A stretch of 64,000 nucleotides of DNA. Source: Anaplasma platys. Its GTDB lineage: Bacteria > Pseudomonadota > Alphaproteobacteria > Rickettsiales > Anaplasmataceae. Position numbers and translations under genes: made by a program. Below are positions 8,054 through 17,048 of the stretch, piece by piece (position 1 is the stretch's first letter; every line of letters begins with the position of its first letter). The stretch covers positions 391,579 to 455,578 of the forward strand of contig NZ_CP046391.1 of NCBI RefSeq assembly GCF_012790675.1, read 5' to 3'. The notes beneath the pieces are model-generated. The model ran no database searches and had not been told where the DNA came from. It worked only from the letters and a program-made list of their open reading frames with translations.

Positions 8054-9547
8054 ATGTTTGGGAGTAATGTTGTGCTCTGTATACTTGATGGATGGGGCAA
8101 CGGAAGTGGTGGCATGTATGATGCAATTCACGGGGCGCATAAGCCATTTTGGGACTCAATAGTTTCACGGTGTCCGAGGAGTAGCCTGTATGCGAGTGGT
8201 GATGATGTTGGTCTTCCTCCCGGGCAGGTAGGAAATTCAGAGGTTGGGCACATAAGCATAGGGTGTGGCCGGGTTGTCCTGCAGGATTTATTGAGGATCA
8301 ATCAGGAGATAGATGAAGTTCACAGCAATCCTGAACTGCTGAAGTTCGTTGATAATCTCAAGAATAGTAAAGGTGCCTGTCACGTTGTGGGATTGCTTTC
8401 TGATGGTGGGGTGCATTCTATGCAGGCACACATGGAGAAGCTAATTTCTGTTGTTTCGGGGTTTGGCATCAGGGTATATGTGCATGCTATTCTTGATGGT
8501 AGAGACGTTTTACCATCTTCAGCCAAGAAGTACGTGAATCAACTCGAGGCGAGCATTGCCTCACTCGACGCGGTAGTGGGGACTGTGGGTGGTCGGTATT
8601 ATGCGATGGACAGGGACAATCGCCTGGATAGGACATGTAAAGCTTATGATGCTTTGGCATATGCGAAGGGGCCCAGGTGTGAAAATGCGTTAGAAGTTGT
8701 GGAAAACAGCTACAGTAAAGGGGTAACGGATGAATTTATAGTCCCGACCGTTGTGGGTGACTACAGCGGTGTAAGTGTAGAGGATGGCGTTTTGTTTATC
8801 AATTTCAGAAACGACAGAGTTTTGCAGTTGTTAAGCATGCTTCTGCATAGAATGCCCGAAGTAAAGAACGTTTTGGGTATGAGGCAGTACTCCTCTAAGA
8901 TCCTGATCCCGAGCCTTTTCCCGCCCCGAGACATACAGTGGTCTCTTGGAGAAGTGGTAGCTGCGCAAGGCTTGAAGCAGCTTCGCATAGCGGAGACGGA
9001 AAAATTCGCACATGTTACGTTTTTCTTTAATGGGGGTAGGGAAGATCGCTTTGTTGGCGAAGATCGCGTGATAATTCCTTCTCCTGATGTGAGCACATAT
9101 GACTTAAAGCCGGAGATGTCGGCTATAGATGTTACGGATACCCTGGTGGGTAGAATACGTTCGGCGAAATATTCGCTGATCGTGGTCAATTATGCCAACG
9201 CTGACATGGTGGGGCACACTGGGAACATGGAGGCTACAAAGAGGGCGGTCACGGTTGTGGATTCTTGCTTGCAAAGAGTTTATGATGCTGCATCCGATAT
9301 AGGGGCTACAATGTTAATCACCGCAGACCACGGCAATGCAGAGAAGATGTTCGACGTCAACGAAGGTGCTCCCTTCACCTCGCATACGGAGAGTACGGTA
9401 CCGTTTGTTGTTTGCAACATGCAGCGAGAAATAAGTCTAGCTGATGGCAGGCTTTGTGACATAGCCCCTACCATTCTGGAGATTATGAAGATTGCGCAGC
9501 CCCCAGAAATGACAGGACGTTCTTTGCTTCGACCGTCTAGCCTGTGA
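8054..9547 (+). CDS. gpmI: 2,3-bisphosphoglycerate-independent phosphoglycerate mutase
   Basis: Interconverts 3- and 2-phosphoglycerate through a phosphoserine intermediate and two Mn ions. The N-terminus ILDGWGNG holds the metal-binding Asp12, and GQVGNSEVGHISIG holds the nucleophile S62. GRYYAMDRDNRLDR is a family hallmark in the transferase-like insertion, and the C-terminal phosphatase domain has NYANADMVGHTGN and TADHGNAEKM. At 497 residues it is typical. These bacteria do not use sugars, so the enzyme probably works in the gluconeogenic direction feeding lipid and cell precursors (inference from the genus). It faces der, convergent. A decayed copy of its 3' end lies just downstream. Confidence 0.97.
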   Translation: MFGSNVVLCILDGWGNGSGGMYDAIHGAHKPFWDSIVSRCPRSSLYASGDDVGLPPGQVGNSEVGHISIGCGRVVLQDLLRINQEIDEVHSNPELLKFVDNLKNSKGACHVVGLLSDGGVHSMQAHMEKLISVVSGFGIRVYVHAILDGRDVLPSSAKKYVNQLEASIASLDAVVGTVGGRYYAMDRDNRLDRTCKAYDALAYAKGPRCENALEVVENSYSKGVTDEFIVPTVVGDYSGVSVEDGVLFINFRNDRVLQLLSMLLHRMPEVKNVLGMRQYSSKILIPSLFPPRDIQWSLGEVVAAQGLKQLRIAETEKFAHVTFFFNGGREDRFVGEDRVIIPSPDVSTYDLKPEMSAIDVTDTLVGRIRSAKYSLIVVNYANADMVGHTGNMEATKRAVTVVDSCLQRVYDAASDIGATMLITADHGNAEKMFDVNEGAPFTSHTESTVPFVVCNMQREISLADGRLCDIAPTILEIMKIAQPPEMTGRSLLRPSSL

Positions 9548-9619
9548 GGGGTGAGCAGGGCTGTTGAGATTTCGACTAGGGCTTGTTTTCCGCATGCTCA
9601 TGATGGTGACACTTGTTGA

Positions 9620-9740
9620 TGTGGCATGTGGATGAACGTAAATTTGGCATATGGCAGGCTCGTGATCCGGTCCCTACCATTTTGGAGATTATCAAAACTG
9701 CGCAAACTCTGTAGGTTATGAGCATTCTCTGCTGAAGGCA
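9620..9740 (+). pseudogene. Decayed duplicate of the gpmI 3' end
   Basis: Sequence from about 9620 aligns to the end of gpmI with an offset near 207 bp: ATGGCAGGCT occurs at 9444 (in gpmI) and 9651, followed in both by a CCCTACCATT-TGGAGATTAT stretch with scattered substitutions and then an altered C-terminal codon run. The copy has in-frame disruption and no start, so it is non-coding. This mirrors what is seen behind carA. Confidence 0.75.
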
Positions 9741-9779
9741 CCAGTCCATCTGCATGTATTGCTTGTACTGTTGTTATTG

Positions 9780-11108
9780 TCAGTTTTTTGCCTTTGTGTA
9801 CGGATTTTCTCCCTTCCTGAATATCATCCTGATAGGTACTCCCTGCAGGGAGAAATGGGTTAGAAAGCTGTTTTTGAGATATGACTTGTATGAACTTTCA
9901 ATTTCATGTCCGGGGGTGTTAGTTGCGACAACAAAGGTTGGTGGCAGCACGCTTACTTGGGAAATATACTTCAGTTTTACTTTCCTGCAGTTTTGTACGT
10001 GTGGAGGATGGTGTTCAACAGCTGTTCGCAGCCACTTATTGAGTCTGGGGGTGCTTATATGAGTGCTAGAAGATTCATAGAGTCTTATCGCTTTATCTAG
10101 TACCTTATCGCATCCGATGTTTTTTAACGCTGAGATTTTCATAATGGGAACATCAAAATCTACTCTGCTGTGAAGGCAAATGGCCTTTAAGATTTCCTCC
10201 TCTGTGGCTTTGTCGCTTATTAAGTCAGCCTTGTTTAGCGCTACAACAACGCTTTTGCCGTCTCTTATTGCGGTGCCGGCTATGGACAGGTCTTGCTGGG
10301 TTATTCCCTGTAAAAAATCTACCATCAGTATGACCACGCATGATTTTGAGAGTGCATGAATAGCGGATTTAGTGGAAAGTTTTTCCATGTCTTCGGTCAC
10401 TTTTGTGCGCTTTCGTAGTCCCGCGGTGTCAGTAATGAGTAGTTTTATGCCTTTATGATTATACTCTGTGCTTATCGAGTCACGCGTTGTTCCCGCTGCG
10501 TCGTCAGTGATCACTCGGTCTTCGCCAAGAACACAGTTGAGAAATGTGGATTTACCCACATTAGGTTGCCCCATTATAGATATTGGTATGGAATTGTCTC
10601 TGCTTTTTTGGACGGGGGTTTGTTCCAGAAATGGTGCTATAGCATCGTATAGGTACTGCATCCCTAAATTATGTTCCGCAGATATGTGCACCGGGCCGAT
10701 AAACTCCAGATATTCCATGGTATCTACAGGAAAGTCATTTTTGCTGCTTTCACACTTGTTTACTAGGAGGACAATTGGCTTTTCTGTTGCCTTACGTAGC
10801 CACTTTCCCAGTGCAATATTGTTATCGGTGGTAGATGTCTTGATGTCTATAACGAAAAAAATAACATCAGATTGTGCGACAGCAAGTTGCACCTGCTTGG
10901 TTACCAAAGACTGTATGCCCGTGCCTTCGGCTACCCCTCCAGTATCAATTACTGTAAATTTCAGGCCACAAAAATTAGCCGGTGCTTCCTTGCGATCCCT
11001 AGTGACGTGAGCAATGTTGCTCACTATAGCGGATTTACTCTTAGTAAGGCGGTTGAATAAGGTAGACTTACCCACGTTAGGCAACCCCACTATAGCCACT
11101 TTTTGCAT
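9780..11108 (-). CDS. der: Ribosome-assembly GTPase Der (EngA)
   Basis: Tandem-domain GTPase needed for 50S subunit maturation. The first G domain has GLPNVGKST (8-16), DTGG (55-58) and NKCE (117-120). The second has GQPNVGKST (180-188), DTAG (227-230) and NKAD near 295. The C-terminal KH-like domain ends with the typical VPIRMIFRKGENPY. Length 442 is normal. It is divergent from the BamB-like gene, and in many proteobacteria bamB and der sit side by side, which supports both calls. The start is ATG at 11108 with MQKVAIVGLPNVGKS. Confidence 0.97.
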   Translation of the reverse strand: MQKVAIVGLPNVGKSTLFNRLTKSKSAIVSNIAHVTRDRKEAPANFCGLKFTVIDTGGVAEGTGIQSLVTKQVQLAVAQSDVIFFVIDIKTSTTDNNIALGKWLRKATEKPIVLLVNKCESSKNDFPVDTMEYLEFIGPVHISAEHNLGMQYLYDAIAPFLEQTPVQKSRDNSIPISIMGQPNVGKSTFLNCVLGEDRVITDDAAGTTRDSISTEYNHKGIKLLITDTAGLRKRTKVTEDMEKLSTKSAIHALSKSCVVILMVDFLQGITQQDLSIAGTAIRDGKSVVVALNKADLISDKATEEEILKAICLHSRVDFDVPIMKISALKNIGCDKVLDKAIRLYESSSTHISTPRLNKWLRTAVEHHPPHVQNCRKVKLKYISQVSVLPPTFVVATNTPGHEIESSYKSYLKNSFLTHFSLQGVPIRMIFRKGENPYTKAKN

Positions 11109-11341
11109 ACTGACACCAATGTCCGATGATTAGAACTAAGGATTATACTTGCCAATACGCAAAGTGTTAAGAGTCCATTGCCCGATCAAGTGGCCATTGG
11201 GAGATATTCCATAAGGTTCTCGGTATGGTAAGACCGCGCTGTAATCACCGTCCATAGGTAATCTATCTTCCTGGGTTTTGTGTGGTTTAAACGGGCGTGT
11301 ATAGTAAATATAGGTTGATTTTTTGTGGCAGTTGTCGGATC

Positions 11342-12556
11342 ATGAACCGGGTCCTTTTGTACGTTGTGGTTAAAATGCACTTACTTGCGGCTGTATTCCT
11401 GTTTCTTGCTTTTTTCTTTGGTAGTGTTGGGGTGTTCAATGAAGAGGCTAGCGCTGCCGTTGTGCATGGCAGAGGTCGAGGACTTCAAAGTTTCTCGGTG
11501 TTGCCATCTGGTGGAGAGCAAACCTTTACCAAATTCAGGGTACTGAAGGGGGTGTCCTCCAGTTCCAGGGTTGCCCCTGTTGAGGCTGGGAGTGTGGTAG
11601 TTACTTTGGATGATAATGGAAGGCTAACAGCTTTCGATAACGATAGTGGAAAAATCTTGTGGTATGTGGCGCTTGCAGGTGGTCAGCGCTCGCTCTACTC
11701 TGCAAGTTTGCTCTACTCCCAGGGAACGGTCTTATGTGCCATAGACAATTTCCTGTACGGTCTTGACCCAAGCACCGGGAAGATAAAGTGGAAGAGCACT
11801 TTGCGTAGTTTTTTGAGTGGTGAGCTGGTTCTGGTTAATGAAGGCGATTCTGTAGCCGCTCTTACGATTGATAGCTATCTGTATGTGTTTGATGTAGAAA
11901 CCGGTGGTTTGTTATGGCACCATGAGGAGCCGGGAGTTGAGGTTCGTGTAAGTGGTGCTTTGTCAGTTGCTTACCTGTCACGCAATGGTCAGGATGCGGT
12001 TTTTGTGTTGTTTCCCGATGGAAAGGCTAAGCGACTAGATTCCCGCAGCGGGGATGTTTTATGGGAGAGTGCTGTGGGGGAGTACAATCAAGGTTCTGTG
12101 GGTGATGTTCGAATCGCTCCGGTTGTCGTGGGTGACTTTGTTTTTGCGGCAGACGGTGAGGGTTCGCTGGTGTGTTTGAGTGCAAACACTGGTGAATTTA
12201 TCTGGTCACAAGGAATTGGGGTGCGCGGAATCTCCAAGGTGGACGAAAAGACGGTGTTTGTAATCACAGCTGATTCACAGCTTGTCGCTTTAGATGCTGA
12301 GAGTCGCGTGCAGCTGTGGAGTTTGACCCTGCAAGAGATAGGGAAGAAACGGTGGTCATGGAATGCTCCGGTGATGGCTAATGGAAAACTTTGGGTTTTG
12401 GGTAGTAACGGGGATCTCTTGGGCGTCAGTGCCCTCTCTGGTGCGGTGGAAGAGATGTATAAACTGGAGGCTGGTCATTTTTATAAACCACCGGTTTTGA
12501 TTGGTGGCTCTTTATACGCAACTGCGGGAAGAGATGGGTTGGTGGTTGTTTCGTAG
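11342..12556 (+). CDS. BamB-like PQQ-type beta-propeller protein
   Basis: Likely periplasmic or membrane-anchored propeller of the BamB type, which helps the BAM complex insert outer-membrane proteins. After an N-terminal hydrophobic segment (MHLLAAVFLFLAFFFGSVGV) come at least six PQQ-like blade motifs, recognisable as AFDNDSGKILW, GLDPSTGKIKW, VFDVETGGLLW, RLDSRSGDVLW, CLSANTGEFIW and ALDAESRVQLW. There is no lipobox cysteine, unlike E. coli BamB, so anchoring would be by an uncleaved helix or not at all. Position next to der fits bamB. ATG 11342 was chosen; GTG 11297 and ATG 11375 are in frame and no ribosome-binding site decides. It is followed 8 bp later by lpdA, so the two are probably co-transcribed. 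Confidence 0.78.
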   Translation: MNRVLLYVVVKMHLLAAVFLFLAFFFGSVGVFNEEASAAVVHGRGRGLQSFSVLPSGGEQTFTKFRVLKGVSSSSRVAPVEAGSVVVTLDDNGRLTAFDNDSGKILWYVALAGGQRSLYSASLLYSQGTVLCAIDNFLYGLDPSTGKIKWKSTLRSFLSGELVLVNEGDSVAALTIDSYLYVFDVETGGLLWHHEEPGVEVRVSGALSVAYLSRNGQDAVFVLFPDGKAKRLDSRSGDVLWESAVGEYNQGSVGDVRIAPVVVGDFVFAADGEGSLVCLSANTGEFIWSQGIGVRGISKVDEKTVFVITADSQLVALDAESRVQLWSLTLQEIGKKRWSWNAPVMANGKLWVLGSNGDLLGVSALSGAVEEMYKLEAGHFYKPPVLIGGSLYATAGRDGLVVVS

Positions 12557-12564
12557 GTGTGTTT

Positions 12565-13974
12565 ATGAGTAGCTGTTACTACGATGTTGCGGTTATAGGA
12601 GCTGGGCCAGGGGGGTACAAGTGTTCGGTGAAATCCGCAAGGCTCGGTCTGAAGACGGTATGTATCGATAAGAACTCTCAGTGTGGTGGAACCTGCCTTA
12701 GAGAAGGGTGCATACCTTCGAAAGCGCTGCTTGAATATTCATACAAGTACTATTCGGCGAAGAATCTTTTTCCTGGATTTGGGGTCTCGGCCAAGAGCGT
12801 GACTTTTGATCTCGAGAAGATGTTTGAGGCTAGAGATAAGGAGATATCTGCATTGAGTGCGGGGATAGAGGGTCTTTTCTCTTCTGCTGGGGTGCGTAGG
12901 CTCTGTGGTATGGCGAAGGTTGTCGGCAAGGAAGGCGAGAATTTTGTTGTTTCTGTGAATGCGCAAGATGGGAGTCAGTTAGAAAAGGTTCTTGCTAAGA
13001 ACGTTGTTCTCGCCGTGGGGTCTCATCCTGTATCCCTGCCTGGTGTAGATGTTGATGGTGCGTCGGTGCTGTTTTCGGATGCCGCGCTGAATATGGAAGT
13101 GCCCGGGGAGCTACTAGTTATTGGTGGTGGGGTTATCGGCTTGGAAATGTCTTCCATATGGGGCAGGTTAGGAGCTAGGGTGACCGTGGTGGAATATGGT
13201 GGTCGCATTGCTGCGAGCTTTGATTCGGAAGTTAGTAAGTTACTGAAGAAGGTGTTGGAGAAGCAGGGCATAGTCTTCGAGCTATCGCAGAAGGTAGTGT
13301 CAGTGGCCAAGAGGGGATCTCGTGTTGCGGTGAGTTATGAGGCGCTTTCTGATGGTAAGCGCACAGATGTTGAGGTGGATAAAGTATTAGTTGCTGTTGG
13401 TCGCAAGCCCAGTGTTGAGGGTGTTGTTGAGTTAGGAGAGTTACAGTTAGATGAGAGAGGGTTTATCCAAGTGGATGGCAGATATGAGACTAATATAAAG
13501 GGTATTTTTGCCATAGGTGATGTTATTGGTGGGGCCATGCTTGCACACAAAGCTGAAATGGAAGGAATCACCGTCGCTGAGCTGATGTCAGGAAGGGGCT
13601 TGCGTGTTGATTATGGAGTAATCCCATCGGTAATATACACACACCCTGCGGCTTCTGCGGTGGGAATGAGTGAGGACTATTTAAAGTCTGTTAACCACAG
13701 TTATAAGGTTGGAAAGAGCAGCTTTGCCGCTAATGGGAGGGCCAGAGTCGCTGGTGAGAGTGAAGGCTTTGTAAAGGTAGTTGTCTGTAAGGAAACGGGA
13801 GTGATTCTTGGGGTTCACATTGTGGGAGCGCATGCCGATACCATGATAAATGAGGCAGCAGTAGCGTTGGGCTACAGAGCTACAGCGGAAGATATCTGTC
13901 GTATTTGTCATTCACATCCAGATGTTAATGAGGCTTTCAGGGATGCATGCGAAATTGCGTGCGGCAAGCACTAG
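12565..13974 (+). CDS. lpdA: Dihydrolipoamide dehydrogenase (E3)
   Basis: FAD enzyme that reoxidises dihydrolipoyl groups of the pyruvate and 2-oxoglutarate dehydrogenase complexes with NAD. The FAD-binding GAGPGG is at 12-17, the redox disulfide C44/C49 lies in GGTCLREGCIPSK, the NAD-binding VIGGGVIGLEM is mid-protein, the second FAD motif is FAIGDVIGGAMLAHKA, and the catalytic His is in CHSHPDVNEAF near the C-terminus. The ATG at 12565 is preceded by AGGTG at a 5-nt gap; a GTG two codons upstream is less likely. Length 469 is normal. Rickettsiales often carry two lpd genes, so which complex this one serves cannot be told. Confidence 0.96.
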   Translation: MSSCYYDVAVIGAGPGGYKCSVKSARLGLKTVCIDKNSQCGGTCLREGCIPSKALLEYSYKYYSAKNLFPGFGVSAKSVTFDLEKMFEARDKEISALSAGIEGLFSSAGVRRLCGMAKVVGKEGENFVVSVNAQDGSQLEKVLAKNVVLAVGSHPVSLPGVDVDGASVLFSDAALNMEVPGELLVIGGGVIGLEMSSIWGRLGARVTVVEYGGRIAASFDSEVSKLLKKVLEKQGIVFELSQKVVSVAKRGSRVAVSYEALSDGKRTDVEVDKVLVAVGRKPSVEGVVELGELQLDERGFIQVDGRYETNIKGIFAIGDVIGGAMLAHKAEMEGITVAELMSGRGLRVDYGVIPSVIYTHPAASAVGMSEDYLKSVNHSYKVGKSSFAANGRARVAGESEGFVKVVVCKETGVILGVHIVGAHADTMINEAAVALGYRATAEDICRICHSHPDVNEAFRDACEIACGKH

Positions 13975-14001
13975 TGGTATGGGGGAGCATTTTCATTGTT
14001 C

Positions 14002-15081
14002 ATGGGTTTGCAGTTAAAATACAGAATAGCGCTGTTGTTGATTTGTGGATGTTTGGCGTGGCTCATTAGCGGGCTGTTTGTGCCTGATGGGGAGCGTAAC
14101 AGGGATACCATCTTTGGGACTGCTGATGTGGGGTCGTCTATTGCTCTGCAGGAGCTTGGTGCAGAAGAAAGGACAGTGGTGCGGGTTTTGCCTGCTGGAG
14201 TATATGCCTCTCAATCAGTGGATGTAGCCGCGCAGGCTGGTGGAAAGGTAGAAGAGGTTTTTCTCGAAAGTGGCAGCTTTGCGGAAAAGGATCAGGTAAT
14301 TTTGAAACTTGAAGAACGTGAGAGGCTTGAGGCGCTGGAGTACGCCAAGGAGTTGCTGGAGCAAAGAAGGCAGGAGTACGACGCGGCTGAAAGCTTAGGA
14401 TTTACGGGGCATAGCACTCAAATGCAAGAGCAAGCGGCACTTGTTAGTCTTAAAGCTGCAGAGGTCGGCTACAAAAATGCATTGCTTGCATACAGGAATA
14501 GCGCAATAAGGGCTCCTTTTAGTGGTATCATCGACAGGATTATGTCGCAGGTTGGTTCTATGGTTGCAGAGGGTCAACCAGTGGTGAGGATATCGAATTT
14601 TGATAAGCTAAAAGTGGTTACTTATGTTTCCGAGCGCGATATATCGCATGTAAATCCTGGTGACGAGGTCAAAGTTATTCTGAATCAGGGCGTGATATTG
14701 GCGGGAGATGTTTGTTTTGTTGGCAGAGTAGCAACTCCGGAAACTATGTCATACAGGGTGGAGGCGTTGCTGGACAACGAAGAAGGTGGAATCTTTGCTT
14801 CAGACGGGATGAATGCGAGTGTTGAGTTAGCTCTCAAAAAGGTGAGGTCCTACAAAATTCCCGCCTCCTCTCTTAGTATAACAGATACAGGGGCGGTTGG
14901 TATAAAGGTGCTCGCTAGCGGTGGGGTGGTCAGTTTTGTGGATGCTGAGATAGTAGACGATGACAGTGAAGGTAACGTTTGGGTTACGGGAGATTTTGTC
15001 CGCGAAGACCGGATAACGCTAGTCATGCGAGGACATGAGTATGTCACGGATGGTATGAAAATCCCAAATCATGGCACGTAG
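14002..15081 (+). CDS. RND efflux periplasmic adaptor (membrane fusion protein, HlyD/AcrA type)
   Basis: Links an inner-membrane RND pump to an outer-membrane channel. An N-terminal membrane anchor (residues 8-25, IALLLICGCLAWLISGLF) is followed by a lipoyl-like half (QAGGKVEEVFLESGSF), an alpha-helical hairpin rich in Glu and Ala (about 100-165), the second lipoyl half (RAPFSGIIDRIMSQVGSMV) and a beta-barrel domain (VVTYVSERDISHVNPGDEV). At 359 residues it is of typical size. ATG 14002 is taken over an upstream TTG at 13996. It lies 27 bp after lpdA. The RND pump that would pair with it may be the one beginning at 62463. Confidence 0.88.
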   Translation: MGLQLKYRIALLLICGCLAWLISGLFVPDGERNRDTIFGTADVGSSIALQELGAEERTVVRVLPAGVYASQSVDVAAQAGGKVEEVFLESGSFAEKDQVILKLEERERLEALEYAKELLEQRRQEYDAAESLGFTGHSTQMQEQAALVSLKAAEVGYKNALLAYRNSAIRAPFSGIIDRIMSQVGSMVAEGQPVVRISNFDKLKVVTYVSERDISHVNPGDEVKVILNQGVILAGDVCFVGRVATPETMSYRVEALLDNEEGGIFASDGMNASVELALKKVRSYKIPASSLSITDTGAVGIKVLASGGVVSFVDAEIVDDDSEGNVWVTGDFVREDRITLVMRGHEYVTDGMKIPNHGT

Positions 15082-15098
15082 CTATACCTTTAAACTAA

Positions 15099-15127
15099 TT
15101 GCAATGGTTATGGGTATATCTTACAAT
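15099..15127 (+). promoter_or_regulatory. Putative sigma-70 promoter for infA-maf
   Basis: TTGCAA (15099-15104) and TACAAT (15122-15127) are separated by exactly 17 bp, 27 bp before the infA start. The -10 box matches consensus at 5 of 6 positions. The same TACAAT -10 with a 17-bp spacer recurs at 36909-36937. Confidence 0.5.
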
Positions 15128-15153
15128 GTCGGCCATGTCGTTTTTGTTGGTGA

Positions 15154-15402
15154 ATGGTGAAAATTAAGGAGGGAGTTGCAAGGATAGAAGGTGTTGTCAC
15201 GAAGTTGCTCAGGGATGCTGTGTTTATAGTGAAGCTGAACGATGGCTACGAGATAATGGCACACGCTTCTGGAAGAATACGGAAGAGCAAGATACGTATT
15301 CTGATGCATGATAAAGTAATAGTTGAAGTTAGTTCTTACGGCGTCAATAAAGAGGGGCTGGGTAAGGGAAGGGTGGTCAGTAGGCTCAGAAATAAAGACT
15401 AA
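15154..15402 (+). CDS. infA: Translation initiation factor IF-1
   Basis: Small OB-fold factor that binds the 30S A site during initiation. The 82-residue sequence has the family pattern GVVTKLLRDAVFIVKLNDGYEIMAHASGRIRK (key segments at residues 13-43, including GYEIMAHASG) followed by DKVIVEVSSY. It is about ten residues longer than E. coli IF-1, with a basic tail (VVSRLRNKD). The ATG has GGTGA upstream. It overlaps maf by one base (stop TAA shares its A with the maf ATG), a tight arrangement that suggests translational coupling. The infA-maf pair is common in alphaproteobacteria. Confidence 0.95.
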   Translation: MVKIKEGVARIEGVVTKLLRDAVFIVKLNDGYEIMAHASGRIRKSKIRILMHDKVIVEVSSYGVNKEGLGKGRVVSRLRNKD

Positions 15403-16004
15403 TGGGTATTGTGGTGAGGAAGATAGATGAGTTAGTGCTGGCGTCATCTTCTGAGTACCGTCTTCGTTTGTTAGGGCAGATAGGCATTGTTCCCGGGGAA
15501 GTGGTATCCCCTGATATTGATGAGTCCGTCAACGGGGGTGAAGCACCCCGTGTTTATACGGCGCGTGTTGCTAGAGAGAAATCGCTCGCAGTACATTCGC
15601 AGAGATCTGATAAGTTCGTGTTAGGTGCAGATACCGCTGCATATTGTGGCACCAGGATTATGTTGAAGACATATGACAGAGAGCAAGTCGCTGAGTATAT
15701 GGAGATGATATCTGGGCGGCGTCATAGGGTTTGTACGACGGTTTGTTTGTGCACTCCATCGGGTGAGTTGCATACACGCAGCGTTGAGAGTGTGGTCAAA
15801 TTCAAGCGTCTTTCAGCAAGTGAAATCAGTTATTACATAGACTCTGATGAGTGGCAAGGGAAGGCTGGGGGATATAGCATACAGGGTTTGGCTGCCACCT
15901 TAATTTCGTGGATGCAGGGGTCTTATTCTTCGATAGTCGGGCTCCCACTGCATGAGACGTATTGCCTATTGAGTAGGTATTTCAATTTGACACATATTCC
16001 TTGA
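15402..16004 (+). CDS. maf: Maf-like nucleotide pyrophosphatase
   Basis: House-cleaning enzyme that hydrolyses non-canonical or UTP/dTTP-type nucleotides to monophosphates. The 200-residue protein has the Maf hallmarks: LASSSEYRLRLL near the N-terminus (residues 13-24), SPDIDES, ARVAREKS, GADTAAYCG with the catalytic Asp, ISGRRHRVCT, and the C-terminal YSIQGLAATLISWMQGSYSSIVGLPL. The start codon overlaps the infA stop. A hairpin begins at its stop codon, marking the end of the unit. Confidence 0.93.
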   Translation: MGIVVRKIDELVLASSSEYRLRLLGQIGIVPGEVVSPDIDESVNGGEAPRVYTARVAREKSLAVHSQRSDKFVLGADTAAYCGTRIMLKTYDREQVAEYMEMISGRRHRVCTTVCLCTPSGELHTRSVESVVKFKRLSASEISYYIDSDEWQGKAGGYSIQGLAATLISWMQGSYSSIVGLPLHETYCLLSRYFNLTHIP

Positions 16005-16024
16005 TCAGGCGCAAGTCGCCTGAT
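16004..16024 (+). terminator. Hairpin at the end of infA-maf
   Basis: A perfect 8-bp stem, ATCAGGCG (16004-16011) and CGCCTGAT (16017-16024), closes a 5-nt CAAGT loop directly on the maf stop. There is no U run after it, so it may be a weak terminator or a 3'-end stabilising structure. Confidence 0.5.
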
Positions 16025-16140
16025 AGTATCGGGTGGGTCGTGTTTCATGATCTACTATTTCGCACACAGCTGCACGATGGTCCTGCTTAGTTGTAGGTTG
16101 TGCTGTGGAGGTTTAACTGTTGTGATTTTTGGAGTTATCT

Positions 16141-17019
16141 ATGGGTAATATACCTGAATTTAGTGTCCGCGATCTTATAGAAGCGGGTATCCACCTTGGG
16201 CATAAAGCAGGTCGTTGGAATCCTGCTATGGCGCCTTACATATACGGCGTTCATAAACATAAAGATATTCACATAATAGATTTGAGAAAAACTGCTGCTC
16301 TTCTAAAGAACGCATTGAACGTTCTATATGATGTGGTACACAAGCGGGGAAGGGTTCTCTTTGTTGGCACCAAGGTGCAGGCTTCTAATATCGTTGCTGA
16401 GGAAGCAGCGCGTTGTGGACAGTATTATGTTAACCACAGGTGGCTTGGTGGGACGCTTACTAACTGGGAGACGGTTTCTTCTTCCATAAGGCGTTTGTTG
16501 GAATTTGAGAAGTTGTTAAGTGATTCCGATGCGCGTTACACAAAGAAAGAGCTGCTTATGTTCGGTAAGCAGCGTGACAAGCTTGAAAGATCTCTAGGTG
16601 GGATCCGTGAAATGGGAGGATTGCCTCACGTTTTGTTTGTGATAGATGTTAACAAGGAGCACATTGCTATTCAGGAAGCAAATAAGCTTAAAATTCCCGT
16701 AGTAGCTATTCTAGACACAAATTCCGATCCACGAGGCGTAGATTATCCAATTCCTGGTAATGATGACTCTATAAGGTCTATAGATTTCTTCTGTAGGGCG
16801 GTGTCTAACACGATATTAGAGGCAATCAGATCTGATTTGATGAATTCTGGCATTAGTGTTGTGGCGGCTGGCAAGAAAGATAAAGAGGCGGTCAGCGAGG
16901 TTAGTGCGGAAGATGAGAAAAAAGACCTTGATGCCAAGGACTATTCGGATATCGAGGGTGCTCTTACCGCTGAAACATCTATGGATGCAGTTGCTGACGG
17001 CGATGCTGCTCCGTGTTGA
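16141..17019 (+). CDS. rpsB: 30S ribosomal protein S2
   Basis: Structural protein of the small subunit, needed for S1 binding. The family core is clear: [20 protein letters not shown] (residues 9-28), [47 protein letters not shown] and the C-terminal [14 protein letters not shown]. An acidic, Lys-rich tail of about 45 residues follows, longer than in E. coli. ATG 16141 has GGAG at a 6-nt gap; the in-frame TTG at 16129 overlaps that site and is rejected. tsf follows 29 bp later, the usual rpsB-tsf operon. Confidence 0.97.
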   Translation: MGNIPEFSVRDLIEAGIHLGHKAGRWNPAMAPYIYGVHKHKDIHIIDLRKTAALLKNALNVLYDVVHKRGRVLFVGTKVQASNIVAEEAARCGQYYVNHRWLGGTLTNWETVSSSIRRLLEFEKLLSDSDARYTKKELLMFGKQRDKLERSLGGIREMGGLPHVLFVIDVNKEHIAIQEANKLKIPVVAILDTNSDPRGVDYPIPGNDDSIRSIDFFCRAVSNTILEAIRSDLMNSGISVVAAGKKDKEAVSEVSAEDEKKDLDAKDYSDIEGALTAETSMDAVADGDAAPC

Positions 17020-17048
17020 TATGTCTCCTTTTATTTTAGGTAGTATGA

